A program made the translations under genes and the position numbers. From Saturnia japonica (taxonomy: Eukaryota; Arthropoda; Insecta; Lepidoptera; Saturniidae): a stretch of 64,000 nucleotides of DNA. The notes beneath the pieces are model-generated. The model ran no database searches. It saw nothing but the letters and a program-made list of their open reading frames with translations, and had not been told where the DNA came from. Shown in pieces: positions 11,631-26,600 of this stretch. Every line of letters starts with the position of its first letter. Position 1 is the first letter of the stretch. The stretch is from NCBI GenBank assembly GCA_033032175.1, contig CM065326.1, positions 10,744,001 through 10,808,000 on the forward strand, in the 5' to 3' direction.

Positions 11631-14600
11631 GTAAACCATTCTTCTTTTTATATAATGGCATCCACAATTCTGCCAACGTGACGTAAATAGAATTTTTTGT
11701 AATCTTTAAACATAGCTCTAACACATTTGCGGCTTCCTTGTTAAAAGTGCCCAGTTCTGATAACTAAATTTGTGTCTTTAAAAACCAAACTAACTGCATC
11801 ACGCAAAATGCCGCCAAAATTGTATATTAAATGGCCAAATAACGTAAGTTTATGAATTAGAATAAGAAACATCATGACATTTTAAGATCCCACCAAAAAC
11901 TTACCAATCCTCTCACATCTTTATTAAAATAATTGATGTTTTGAATGATTGATTGATTCGATTTTTCAAATAATTTTTTATAAGTAAAATATATATTATT
12001 TCAACTTTTATAAGTAAACTATTAAATTTTAAGTCATTTTTGGTATTCGACGGTCTCCCATTCGAGTTCATTACTATTCGAAACATTTATGTCAGACGTG
12101 GTTAAGGCTACACGGTCAGTGATGGATTGTAGACATGCGAGGGAATCACTACCCTCTGCCAATCCCAAAATCTATAAAGTAATTTTATGTTTGGCCAGAT
12201 GCCAAGTATGAATGGTCACCAGAGCCTTAACAGGATAAACATCTTTTTGAAGTGAAAACTTCTTTAGGCGCGATGAGCACTTATTTTGTGGGCTTTGAAT
12301 GAGACTGAGCCGTCATGCTCGTCTATGTAACTCTCGTTCGGGTATAGTCGAGTCGAGTAATTGTATTGCGTATTTATTAATCTCGCCTTGATGAAGTTTT
12401 CACTTCTGTCCTGTGGTCTTAAGCACACACCGCGACTTTAATTTAGTTGCTACAGAATGCCCCTTGTGCCGAGCGTGCATGGAAAAGGGAAAGACAGCCC
12501 GTTATGTCCTCTTAGAGTGCAAAGAGCTTAATATCGGATTAAACACCTTGGTACATCGAGGACCCTCTCGGAAGTCTTTAGCGACATCAGACGACTGGTA
12601 GACTTTTTGGAGGAACTGGGCTGGCACGACTGAAGTCAGTCACCACCACGCAAAACAGGGGCATATAGACGTCTAGTTCCGGAAACTTAGCCCACGTAAA
12701 CCTGATAACTGATATTTTTTATTGCGGATAACTGATAGTTTTGGCTAAGGACTTTGACAATACCAAGGGTGTTATGTATTAAAATATAGTTGTTGCCAGT
12801 GAGGAAGCCAAGATTTTATGGAAAATTGCTTCGTTAATTATGTTAGTTTTGAATATGAAGCCTGTGGAACAACTAGGATTTGCATTTAGCTGTGTGGCTT
12901 GACAACGTGGTACAACAGTAATAACATGCGTCATTCGTCAAGATTTCAGTAAAGAAACAATTTCTACTGTTTATTTTATTAAATATATTTTCTCTATCAT
13001 TTCGGCATTGTAATTATTATGTAATGTGTAATCTGGATCAACAACTGACAATTATGCTCATCACAGAAAAGACGATGTCGGGGTCGAACCCGAGACCTCT
13101 TGGTTTAATACTGGAGCTTACTATTACTGCTCCGCACTTGGTGTTACTGCTACTGCACCACCAGGTCTGTCATTGTCTTTGTTTTTGGATTGTACCGTGT
13201 TAACCGTAAGGTAAATTATTGTGGTTTTCCCAACTACAAATAAAAAAGTTTGCGGTTAGATTTCGAACCTTTTAATAAATGCTATTTACCTCGTTCTAAA
13301 TTAAATTTATTGTAAACACTTCCCTTACACATGGTATTATCATAACAGCGTGTCACAATTCTATTTCCATCAGTATCAAATGGTCTCTTTACTCGGGGTT
13401 CTTTACGAATAACTGATTTAGGGCCAATATTTAACTATATTAGAAGAAGTTTCTAAATTTTGACCGGTTTCCCCTAACATTATCTGTCAAAACGTCAATT
13501 ATATTCCATAAATAAAATAAACTGACGATTGAAAAATCAGAAAAATTCAATTGATGCCAATTGAGATTCCATATTTGACAAATATATTTCGTTAACAAAG
13601 CAGCACTTTGACGCGGTAACTTAAAGTTTAAACATTAATAGGGATAGAATGTTTATAACTACGGTTGCCACCCGTACTTTATAATAAAGTATTGTACGTT
13701 ATTTCTGGTAATTGTACTCTACTTTATGAGAACAAAAAAGTACACGAAAATACTTTATTTCGCATGATTTAATTTTTATGGGATTGAAAAAATTTTTTGG
13801 TCGTAAGTTTTTTGAGTAAAACGGAACGTTATCGATTGGTGCCGAATCAATAGGTCGCCAGCGCTACTTGAACGCTCATTTTTAATCATTTTTGGACGCA
13901 ACTTGGTGAAGTTGAGAGATTGGTGATTGACATGGTGAGATTTGACGTGTCAAATGTCAACATACCAATGTCATTGTCAAAAGTTATTGTTTGTTTGTTT
14001 CGTGTGAATTTGAGTGCAATAATAATACGATTTATTGGTTTAATAGATCTATGTTATAGTAAATTACGGACAAGGACAGATTCACTAAACAAGTACTCTA
14101 ACAAAACGTAATTTGGATAGTGAAACGGATCAAAACGTCTCTGAATCTGATAAAAAACTTATTACTTTGCTTACTTATTATTAAAGATGCTTTAGAATTA
14201 TTTAGCAGTAATAATAATTTGAAGCAAGCAAGCAAGCAAAAGGCAATAAAAATATTTTTTAAACTTAATAATTAAGAAAAATATAATGAGCAGTGTTCTA
14301 AAAAATCGTACTTTATCTTCTTCCAAAGTAGGAACTGCGCTCTACGAAATTCGATAAGTGACAGAAATAAAACCGTAAGAAGGTGTACTAGAGGGCCATC
14401 CATAAATTATCATGATTTTTTGACCCCTCCCCCGTCCTTGTCACAGCTGGTCACATTTGTGAGCCCCCCCAACCTAGTGTGATGTCACATATTTTGCAAT
14501 TTTATAATTAAAAATTTATGGCTATGTTCGAGATACAGAAGTCTAATTTAATTTTTTCTCTGATTTTTTGACTAGACGGTTGAGATTTAGTGCAACGGAG

Positions 14601-17600
14601 GTTTTGGAGCTTGAATGGAAGGGAACACATTATTTCGAGTTTGGGAGGTTTTCGACTTAAAGAAGTTCTAATGTACTTAGATATAAAATATTATATTTTG
14701 AAAAAAATGTGATGTCACAAAATTTCGGACCCCTCCCCACCCTTGTCACACAATGTCACACTTCGTCGACCCCCCATCCACCCCTAAACGTGTGACGTAA
14801 TTTATGGATGTGGGCCCTTGCCAGCGAGACTCCTTTATCACAGATCAACGAGTGGCTTGTATAGGCTAGCGTGGTACGGGCATGTTATGAGGAGAGATAA
14901 GTCATATAACTAGAGTAGAATATTAGGTATGAAGGTGGATATGGATATAGGAGTAAAGGAAGACCGGAGAATGTATGGATAGATTACGTGAAGAATGATA
15001 CATTCACTCAAAAAAGTATCGGGAATGGATGAATTGTTTATGGTTTCAAATTTTTATTTATTTGTTACATTGGCAAAACTGTTTTTCATTTTGGCGCGGA
15101 GTTTCAGTTGCATCTGTCATTTAGATTCAATGCAGTGCTGTTTTTAGTTAGATCATATCTAGTGTGTATTGCGAATTTCATAATGGATAAAAACCATCGA
15201 ACAAAGAGTTTGTCTTAGATTTTGGATCGCCAATGGAATTTCGTGTTCGGAGACACTGAAAATGTTATAGAAGGCCTTACGGTGAATTGACTTTATCAAA
15301 AACACGTGCTTTTCAGTGGTACGAAGCGTTCAGAAGCGCTCGAGATATGCTTGCCTCTCCCTGGTAGGTCATCAACGTCTTAAACTGAAGTTAATATCGC
15401 AAGTGAAGGAAATAGTGACTGAAAATCCTCATTCAAGTACAAGAGATATAGCCACTGAACTTTCTTTATCTCACGGGTCGCTCCGTATCATTTTAGAAAA
15501 TCACTTGGATATGAAACATGTTGCCGCTCGGTTAGTCCCAAAAGACCTGAATTTTCTCCAAAAACTCAATCGCATAAGAGTCGCTGAGGACATGCTAGAA
15601 CGAGTCAATTCCGACCCAAAATTCATGAAACGCATTGTTACTGGTGACGAGACGTGGGTTTACGAGTTTGACATGCAAACTAGTCAACAAACTTTGGAGT
15701 GACGCCTTCCAACTGAACCGAAACCGAAAAAACTACGCCAAAGTCGATCAAAAGTCAAAGTCATATTGACTGTTTTTTTCTATCGCGGTGTTGTACACTC
15801 GGAATTCTTACCGGAAGGTCAAACGGTAAATAAAGTATATTATTTGAGCGTTATGCGGCGCTTAAGAGAGCAAATTCGAACAAAAAGACCAGATTTGTGG
15901 AAAGAAAATTCTTGGATTTTGCTCCACGATAAGGCGCTTTCGCACAAGGCCATCATTGTGAACGAATTTTCGACCCAAAACTCAACAAATACCATCGAGC
16001 AACCACCTTATTTATCAGATATGGCTCCAGCAGATTTCTTTCTTTTTCCTAAACTAAAATTACCACTTAGTGGCACCCGTTTTCATTCGGTAGAGTCATA
16101 AAGGAGTTCGCGACGAGAACTAAACTCAATTCCGGAAAAGAGTTTAGAGTTTTGTTTTAGATTATTAAATGGCGTAAGTGTATCGTTTCTGAAGGAGCTT
16201 ACTTAAATGGTGATAAAATAAATTTGGATGAATAAATAACATTTTGTCTATTATTGATCTTTTCCCGGTGCTTTTTTGACAGAGTAGTATGCGTTTAAAA
16301 GATGTTTGGGGAATATACGAGGGCGGCACTGAAGATTTCGGGAATCAAGGAAGTGACACAACATTACTATTTAAAAATGTATTTATTGCTTTTTGAAGTA
16401 TTCTCCGCGAAATTTGACACATTTTTCCATACGATGGAACCAATCATTGAAGCAACCATTCCATTCGGAAGTTGGGGTCTCCAAAATGGCCGTTTTGTAG
16501 GCGTTCACAGCTTCTTCAGGTGATGAAAATCTCTGGCCACGCAATTTATTCTTTATTTTAGGGAAAGTATAGAAATCATTAGGGCTTAGGTCGGGGCTGT
16601 ACGGCGGATGGTCTAATAATTCTATGATTTCTTGCTCTAAAAACTCTTTCGTTCTGTGCGCGGTGTGAGAACTCGCATTGTCGTGATGGAGGATGATGCG
16701 GCGGTTTCCGTTCTCTTTACGGAGTTCAGAAACGACCTGTGGCAAACAAATGCTAGCATACCATTCTGCATTAACCGTTCTTTGTCCCTCAAGGGGAATA
16801 GTCATAACATGGCCGGTTTTGGAGACAAACGTGGCCACCATTTTTTTTGCAACACTCCGTGAACGAATAATTTTTGTTGGCTTTAACTCATTTTCGAACA
16901 CCCAAACTCGTGACTGGTTTGGTTTGGTGGAAATATTCCATTCCCGACACTTTTAGTGCAGCCTATGTAGTAATAACCACACTATATAGTTTTGACAAAT
17001 ATTTACTCGTGGCCCATCAACAAGTGGGGGACTGACACAATAACAAAAACAATACAAATAGAATTGAGCTATAGTAGACATAGAATTAAAAGCCACAAGT
17101 GCCGTGTCGCATCGAACGTGGTGGAGTCGACATGGAAGCGTGGCCCAGTCGCAGAGATTAGCTTCGCCCATTCCACCCACGCTCAATATACTGGGTCGCA
17201 AATTCATTGTTCGCATGTGAAATAAATTTTATTGCACTAAAGATGTGAATGCTGAGATGACAGCTGATGGAGTAAAGTGGAAGAAATAAACATGTCCTAC
17301 CGACCGCACTTAAGTTAGATAAGGTGTAAGAAGAAGAAGAAGATAGCAGCAAGCAGCTGTGTCCAACTTTATTCGTTCAAACTGAAACTGGGATGATCAA
17401 TGGGGTAAAGGTACCAGACAATAGATGGGTGAAAGCGTAGTGTGGACCCGAAGAAAGATATGCTTAGTGCAACATTCTGAGTATAGAGTCATGGTGGAGG
17501 GTCATTGAACGTTTATACAGTATTTGCATGAGAGGCACTATACATGAAAAATTAGTACATTTTATAACCGATTGTGATGCTCATCGCCCTATACATCAGA

Positions 17601-20600
17601 TATTGTTTTCGCTTAATGTAACACTGCAGCTATGGGGAATCTTCAGCAGGTCGAAACTGATGAAATCGAGATAGATATGTGTAATGCAACATTGTAGATA
17701 AAGAACCATATGGTGGGAGGTTAGTTACGGTATAAGGTAGTATTTGCATAGGGGCAGATAGGTGAAAAACGAGACTGTTAGATTCGATTGTGGTGCACAC
17801 TGATGCGACCAGTTAACTCGTCAGATCTAAATACGATTGAAAATTTTTGGGACAATATTTGAAAACAAATTGAACTGCGAAATCCAGCACCAGCAAACGT
17901 AAGAGACCTCATAATTGTAATAATACCAAGTACTGGTTTTTCCAAACTTAATTTAAAAAAACCAGCTGTTTGAACAGTTTTAAAATTTCAATATTAATCA
18001 GGTAATAAAAAATTAATTATTCTCAAAAGATCATTTAGTGATATCCGATGATAATTTATGCTACATTTTTTATTCATTGAAGTTAACTTTTTTTGTTCAA
18101 AACATCTTCTCTGTTATACTACTAACGCCTGCGACTTCGTTCATGTGAAAACCCTTTTGGTGTTCTGAAGTACTTTTTTATATAGAAACATTATTGCTTA
18201 ACTTAATTGCTGCTTAAGTTCAACAGAAAAGCGTAATGGTATGTAGCCTACTTCTTTTAAAGAGTAGTCTTGAATACTAACATTCAGAACACCGAAGGAT
18301 TTATTAAACATACTCATTTGTTAAAACGATTCGCGCGCCACCTATTTTATGTCGATAGTAATAATATGTTAGTCACTTCACGGAAGTGCCAACAACAACT
18401 GTACAAGTTTTAACTTAAGGTGAATTTTCGAGCAAAGCGTCTGCGGCCGTCAGTGACACTGCGACAGAGCAGCAGATTAATGTCCTATGCAAATGTGAGT
18501 AACGCCATTCGAGCGCAGCGTCAGTGTAGCTGCGAATGTGTTGTCTTAAAATAGAGTCAATATCGAGATCAACGTTGCACTTTCTTTGCATATTATCAGG
18601 TTAATTTCTTATTTAATATTGAAAATTGTATCTGTTGAGTTTATTTACTGAGAAAGAATATGAACTTTTAATTTCATTGGTGTCTCAATACCCTTTACAA
18701 TTCTAACTAACTTTTTGAGTTAATTAATTTAAACGTGGAAGAGTACAAGAATACCAGAAGGACAAAGTGTGGCCTGCAATTGGAGTAAAGTTAATTTTCA
18801 CAAAAGCTATTGTGAGATCAGGTCTGTGTCGCGAAGGCGGTGCGACTGTCACGGATATCCAAAGGCATCAAAGTGTGTCTTGTGCGCGTCACTCTCGAAG
18901 CGTCGGTGTCGCTGTAGTCACCGCGTTAGTGACGCTTTGCTCGAAACTCCACCTTTAATCTGATGAACGACGCGTAAACGCATAGAACACGAACACAGAA
19001 ATTAATTTTTATATATGGAAAAAAGACTAGCATTTGTTCGCCCGGTTAGCTATTTATTGAATTGGATTTTATTAATAAAGCGTGTAGAAATTTTGGTATC
19101 TTAAGAAAATTAAAAAAATAAATGTTTATCGAAATCTGTCGATTTAAAATAAATCAATTAAAGGTCGTTTTTTCAATCGTCAAATAACTTTATTTGAGAA
19201 ATATGTTTGACTTTTAACGGATAACGCATACGTTTTGCATAGAAAACCTGTTAAATTCTACAAATTATACTTCAAATAAAGTTATCTGTTGTGTAGAAAG
19301 TTACAAAGAATTTTATATATTAGTACAGATCTATAGATATGTTTTACATTTAATTGATGTTTGAAATTCATCTATGTGAATATTATAATTTATTGTTCTT
19401 ATACACGGCTATATACATATTATTTTACTTATTTTAGTATGATATAATTGTCGCAAAGTTCGCAAATGAACGTGTCATTTGGCTGAACATTAAATGTCAT
19501 TTAGGAAAATTGTTTTAAAAGGAAAATCGATAATGTCATAGACCTTTTGTGAATCAGAATTAATAATAATCTAATACTTTCCTGAATTATTTTGTTTTAT
19601 TGACTAATTGACTCTTTTTTTTAAAGTAGGTCTTAAATTATTAATTTTTTGTCCAATTAGAGGGGAAACATATTTAAAAAAAACTTTTGATTTGACATTT
19701 AGCAAACGTTCATCATTGTAAATTTCTAGATACTTTTTATGTCATCAATATCAATGTCATCGCACAAACAACATAGCTAATTTCACTTGTATAAGATTCG
19801 ACATGAAATATGCTTAGAGTCCAATGACGTCATAAAATGGCTCACAGCGTTTTCAGTATTTAAAAAAAAAATATTGAAAATACGTAGCCGTCTTACACTT
19901 TTAATATCTGAAATCGATAAATATTGGTTTTTTAATACAGAAAATATTTATTTTGTGTGTCAAATTTTATATGAGTCAAGTAGTCTATTTGATAATATAA
20001 TTGACAGCATTTCACTCGTGTTAAATGAATGCAAAGATCTCTGAACCGCGCCGTCCGCATCGCCATCGTGACCTATCGTTGTTCTCACTTCCCATACTTG
20101 ATATAGGCAATGTAATATTGAAGTACAATGTATGGGAAATCAAACAAAAAGCAAAAATCGATTTTTTTTTTGTTTTGTTGCAGTCGGGGTTATTGTTTCC
20201 TCTTAAATATTGTTGTCGTTTTTCGATTCATCAAGTTTCAAATATGTACAACAATGCTAAAGAAGTTATCACTTCAAAACATTGGTATGATTTGTTTTTT
20301 TTTTTATCAGGTGTCACTCCCGAATGGGTGGCATCAGGGGCAGACCGCCTCATTATCAGTTACGCCACTGAATATGTACGTTTTTTTTATTATCAGGTGG
20401 AGCCCTGGAATTCGGTGCGCGTGACGCTGTCGGTGCCGCGGGCGGCTGCCGCCCGGCTACGTGCGCTGGCGGCGGGCGGCGCCCCGCAGCTGCGCGCCCT
20501 CGGCATCCTCTCGGTGCAGCTGGAGGGCGACGCGGCCGTCTCGCTGCGGCTGCAGCACGGCGCCGAACTCACTATTAGCGCCGACGGTGACGGTTATTAT

Positions 20601-23600
20601 CAACCCTCATACTTTACTTCATCAAACGCTATAATCATTTAGCAGTTTTTGTTCTAATAAAAACAAAATTAAAAAAAATTGATGAATTAACAATTAACAA
20701 AGATATGACGTTACCACAAAAAAAAAAAAATCACCTAAGGCGCCACCTCCACCCTCCACGAGCGAGTTTATCGAGCCGATATTATTATCCTGCCACTTTA
20801 TTCTATAACAACTATATGATGTTTTACGCAATACTATCTATCGCGGCGATGCAACGAGTGACGAGCTGCAAGACGCGACTTACTCGCAGCGCGCTCGTGG
20901 CGAAGCGAGACCTACTCGTAATACACTTGGTCGCAAAACAACTATTGAAATAGACTTATGAAACTCATAAATGAGTTGTTCAAATGTTCAATGAGTTGCT
21001 CACTTCACCTCTGCAGATCTTTTTCGTTTAGCAGCTTACCATTCACTTTGGATCGAGTGACAGTTGACAACTTGGCCCTTCCTTCAGAATCATTCAACTC
21101 ACTTAGTGACTACGACGCGGCGGTAAGCGAAATTGAGTTAGTTCGACATCTCAGTCGCACATACTACCAGCCTATATAGCTTTCTCTATCATCATTATTT
21201 CCACGTTTTCTTTAGATTTTCGTTAAAGTTCCCATTGATTGTAACAGAGCGTAAATTAATTTTCGATAACAAAGTTACCATTACAACGTATATCGTAAAA
21301 AGAACCTTAGAAGCATCAATTTAAAGTTCATAGGTGCTCATAATTTCATTTCATTATTTTGATCTTTTCACTTGTTCGTTATTACTTGAATTTATTTGTT
21401 TAGGAAAAGTTACTGTACTTCTGCAAAACTCCGTATTGAATCGATTTTTTTTATCCTACAAAAAGTTAAGCATTTTGAATTACTTAATCAAATCCTCCTC
21501 CTCAATAATTCAAACTGATCTAATAACTCAAAACTCACGAATTATGAACGAAAATTGTTATTATCAGTGCTTACACTAAATGAAATGAACTGCTGAACTT
21601 ATTAGGTGAAGGAGTTCTCTTCACTGAATGAGTTTCGATGATCTGCTTCATCAAAGTGAATTAATTTGCCCAAGCCTAATTAACACGTCTTATTTCGCTC
21701 TTGCCTATCACCGAACCGAGGTCGTTTTTAACTAAGTAACTTTGCAACGAGTTGTTGCGGACACGCGGCAAACTGTCGCGACTCACGACGATTCGTTACG
21801 GTAACGCAGCAATCTTTTACGATTCGCGACGATAGCAAGGCGGACTCGTGGTGATATACACGCGTGTGGAGGTGGTGCCTTAGTGAAATAATATATGGGT
21901 ATACGTAGAAATGATAATGTTGAACAAATTCACAATAGATGCAAGCACGTCAAGATCTCAACCGAATGCGGATTTATTGGCTGGATTAGAAGGCATCGGG
22001 CGCTTGATGGAAAGCGAGGGTTCGTCCAGCGGGACTCCGGATCCTCCGGCGGCGAGTACTGCACCACCCCGCGACAACTTCAAGTCTCCGAACACCGTGT
22101 GCCCGATGGATGGGAAAATTCCGCAGAACATTCCCACACCCACAACTGATCGGTGCGAGTTCCCCTTCGGCAGCATGACTCAGGCGAGGGTTATACACAG
22201 GAAGGAGAATACTTTAGGTGAGCACTTTTTATTATTTTCAAGCTATGCCCACGACTTCGCTCGCGTGGACTACAGAATGCCATCAGTGTTGTGGTGTCTC
22301 GCCCTGCTTCCATCCACGGCGATAGCCCGCCGTTTATTTTAAAGATTAAAATGGTGTGAGGAATCCTAATTATTTTACCAAAATAAAAGTAACCTATGTT
22401 ACTCCTTATAACATCAGCCAGAGAAATTCTTGCCAAAATCGGTCCAACCGTTTTGGGGATTACCCGGAACAAACTGACGAACAATATTTTTTTTTTTTTT
22501 GTTATAAGTATCATATATACTACTTTTATATGGATCTAGTAAAAGGCTGTTATTTCGACATTACAAACATACACTTCAATTTTAATATTGGTATAGATTA
22601 TGTCTATCTCCGGCCTCGTAATTAGGAATCGTTCAGAGTATAAATCAACATCCAATATGAATAACAACATAACTCATTTAGTCATGGGTTTCATTAGAGT
22701 AGTTTTGTTTTTTGCTACATGATTGAAATGTAAACTCTTTGCTCCCCATATGAATTGTAACTATTAATTTATTAAAGTTAATACTATACATGATATATAT
22801 TTTAATTTATAATGATAACTAGCGGTGTATCCGCGTCTTCGCACCCGTTTACGATATATTACGGTAATTATTGTCATCCTGTAATTTTATATTTACTCAA
22901 CTTCAACTTTTTTTATTGACAATTCACACAACCTATCAATTGGGGAATGACATATTATACTTTTCGTGTACAATTTTCATCAAAATTGATTAAGAATTAT
23001 CAAAAAATTTCTTATCGATATTTCTGAAACTATTTTTGACGATTCTTATAGCCTATCAATTATGAAATCACTTATGCATTCCATCTACGAAATTATGTCC
23101 AAAGTGGTTGAGAATTAATACAATATGTATTAAAAACCCCATCGGATCCGTGAAGGTTTTATTAGGTATCGAGATTATATTTTGTTTATGTTATCTATCT
23201 CAGATTATAAGTAAAAAAATACCCCTAATAAAATGTAAAAAAAAATTAGTTAAATGAGGAAACTTACATGGCAATACAGGCGGCGCAGTGCAAAGTACCG
23301 CCCCGCCATACGATCAAATGTACCGCTGCGCTGCGCCGGGGCTGGCGACGGTGTTATCACGTTTTAAAAATTTGCTAAATTTTAGGGAAACTAAAACTAA
23401 ATAAAAATTTTATCTACATAATAAATAAAATTTTGATATTTTTTTGGTAATGTCATTGGGGTACTTATATACCCTTTTCGGATTCGACGGGGTTTTTAAT
23501 ACATATTGTATAATTATTTTTTTTCATAATTTTAAAATATTTTTGACATCCTTATAGCCTATCAATTATGGTATGACTTATACTTCCCGTCCACAAAATT

Positions 23601-26600
23601 TCATCAAAATTAGTTAACGAATTAATTAAATGTAAAATTTTTGGAACTTCTTTTTTTTCGATTCCTAAAAGTGTTATTGAAAATTATCATAACCCGTCAT
23701 TCATGGAATGGCTTATACATCTTGGGTGCAAATTTTAATAAGAATCGATCAACCGTTTTTTAGTTAAATCCGTACATTCAAGCAGACAAAAAAAATTAAA
23801 TTGCATATTCATGGTCAGTATCGTTCATATAGTATTGCCTATCAGGAAATTTTGAAAAAATATTAAATGTACAGACAGAACAACAGATTTATTAATATAG
23901 ATTATAGTGATGTTAAAGTGGTAGATATGACTGCGAAACTCATATATAGTTTAATATTACCGTATTTTTTTATAGTTTAGTAATTGTAATTTAATGTATG
24001 TTACGATGTTATTCATATTCGGTGTCGAAATAACACATTGATTCAAAATTAACTTTATTGATTTAAGGTTTAAGCGGTCCGTCGAGTGGAATCAGGCCGC
24101 AGTCAGACGGCATCTTCGCACGGCCGTCGACGTCTGCATTCACAGTGCCGCCACCACCTTATCCCGCCCAACCGAGTACCAGCAGTAGCGGCGGTGCCGG
24201 TGCAAGCGTCAGCAGGGTATCCTCCCCGGCGCATACGTCACACCCCGTGCCACATGCATCCTCTCCTGCGCCACCCACAGTGGCCATGTCCTCCCCGCTA
24301 CTGGTCAACCTTCTTCAAAACGATGCGCCCGCGCCCCAACCTCGGCCGAAGCCGCCACCCCATCCGGCTAAGTTGGATCGTCTGGACGATGGACAGGTAA
24401 TGTCCTCGAAAGTATAATCTGTGCTTGTAGTGTGTTGTAGTGTGTACTGATACAGTGTCGTTGATCGACGAATGAGCCTTAACTTTACTTTACATTAAGG
24501 GGCTGTTCAAGTATTACGTATCGCAATTTGGGTGGAGGGGGTCTTGTAAAACGTTATGTTGCGTTACGGGAGGGAGGTTCAAACAACGCGTTACGTAACA
24601 TTGTTTTTTTTTTTTTTAATTTAAATAAAAAACTAGTTAATTAACATTTTCCAAGATCGCAACCCATATTGTTTATGTTTTGTATTGTATGTCATTTTCA
24701 TTTTGTTCACCCAAGTTTGCAACCCTTTTCGTTTGTTTTATGGCGAATCCCTCGACGACTGTATTGCTGGAGTCGGTGTTGTTAAAGTGAGTTTATACTG
24801 TAATGTTGTCAAAACCGGCAGATTTGCATCATCAGCTGTTCTTGGCCTATAAAAGCTCTCATGCTGACTTGAGTATTACGTAACGTTTAAGGAGGGGGAG
24901 GGAGTACAGAAAAATGTTACGGTGCGTTAGGCGGGGGATCCCATCTTCAAAAATTGCGTTACGTAATAATTGAACGCCCCCTAAGTGAGATTATGGTTGA
25001 TTGCTGCTAATACCTAAGGAAAAATATTTGTGTGTGAGCTCCAGCGCACGTCTCGAGTTTACTCCTTAAGTATGATTGTCTTTGAATATGTAATAGGCAA
25101 AGGTAGTTGGTTGACTGATTGACTGACTGATGTATGTATACACATACATAATTTCAAAGTGAAAGGTGCACAAGGTATGTTGAATAGAAAAGCGTAAATT
25201 CTTTTATAAATTTCACTCCTCATAAAATTTCCATACCTGGGGCTTTATATGAAAATTGATTCTTAATGAGTAAATTAAAAAAAAAATCCGTGTGATTTAA
25301 ACTAAACAATATTTCTTGAAGTTTGTGGATATTTTAGCTTTATAACTGGTTATTTCAGGTGGAGCTAGCTGTGGGTCGGGCGCCGTTCGAATACCGCGCG
25401 CCGCGCACCCCGGCTCCGTTGCGCATGCCGCCCTCGCCCGCGCCGCCTTCTCCCGCACCACCGCCGTCGTCGCCGTCGCCGAGGCCGATGTCGCGGCCGG
25501 CGCCCTACATCCGTCGTGCGTTCACTCCCGCGCGACCTGCACCGCCGCCACCTCCGCCGCCACCTACTGCGATCGCGTACCGGGGTGCGTCCGCGCCCAA
25601 TGCGACCGTCGTAACTCGCAACCGGTTCCCATCATCTGTTTACCCCTCAGAGGCGTTTGGTCCTCCACCGCCTTACAGTGTTAGACAGACGCCAACGCGA
25701 ATGCCACACCGTGCGACCGGACCTCCCGCTTCTCCGTCATTACCGCCGCCACCGCCTCCACCTCCTTCACCTTCGTCGCGGGTCACGCCCGAGGATTTGC
25801 AGGCGCTGCTCTCGCCGCCCACCACCTCCATGGACCAGAAAACGCAATCAAGTTTTCAGGTTTGTTTCAATAAAAATGCAAATACTATTTTTGTAAAGTC
25901 ATATATTATGTTTGAATATTCTACTGATCTGTGATAAAATATCATTTCAGGAATTCCAGAGGTATCAGCAACAGTACATCGCTTTGCAACGCGCAAATTC
26001 GCGTAGTGCGACCCAAGCGGAATGGAATGAGCCATATAGAGATTCGTTGTCTGGGTTGCAGCTACCTGATCTACCTGATACCGATCTCGATCAGCTACTG
26101 CCGACGCTGGGCGCCGACTTGAACCTCGACGATCCGGCGTTGTCTGCAATATCGGATCTCGACTCTGGCACCAAATTGGACTTGCTGTATGACTCAACGA
26201 ACCAGGATGGTCACTCCTCAGAACTCAACTCTACCCCGGATGCCTTATTGCAAGAGATTACCGGCCATCAGTATGGTCCCGCAGTAAATGGACCATACGA
26301 GCCGTCGGTGTCAACAGCGCAATCTAATGCGAATGATGTGCCTTCAAAAACAGACTCCTTTGGGAGTGAGTCAAATTTTATGCCCCCACCGCCGGTTCCG
26401 CAGCAATCTACCTCCAAGTACCAGATGCATACAGTTTCTACGAGTCAACATCGTCCACCTTTTAAATCGCCACCAGCAACCTACACTACGACCACCAACA
26501 GCGGGAATTCAGAGCGAATGATGTTGAATCAAGTAAATCAGAACAGTCACATGAGTCAAGCGAATCATCAGTTGAGTCACACGTCGTCGATGCCGCCACC

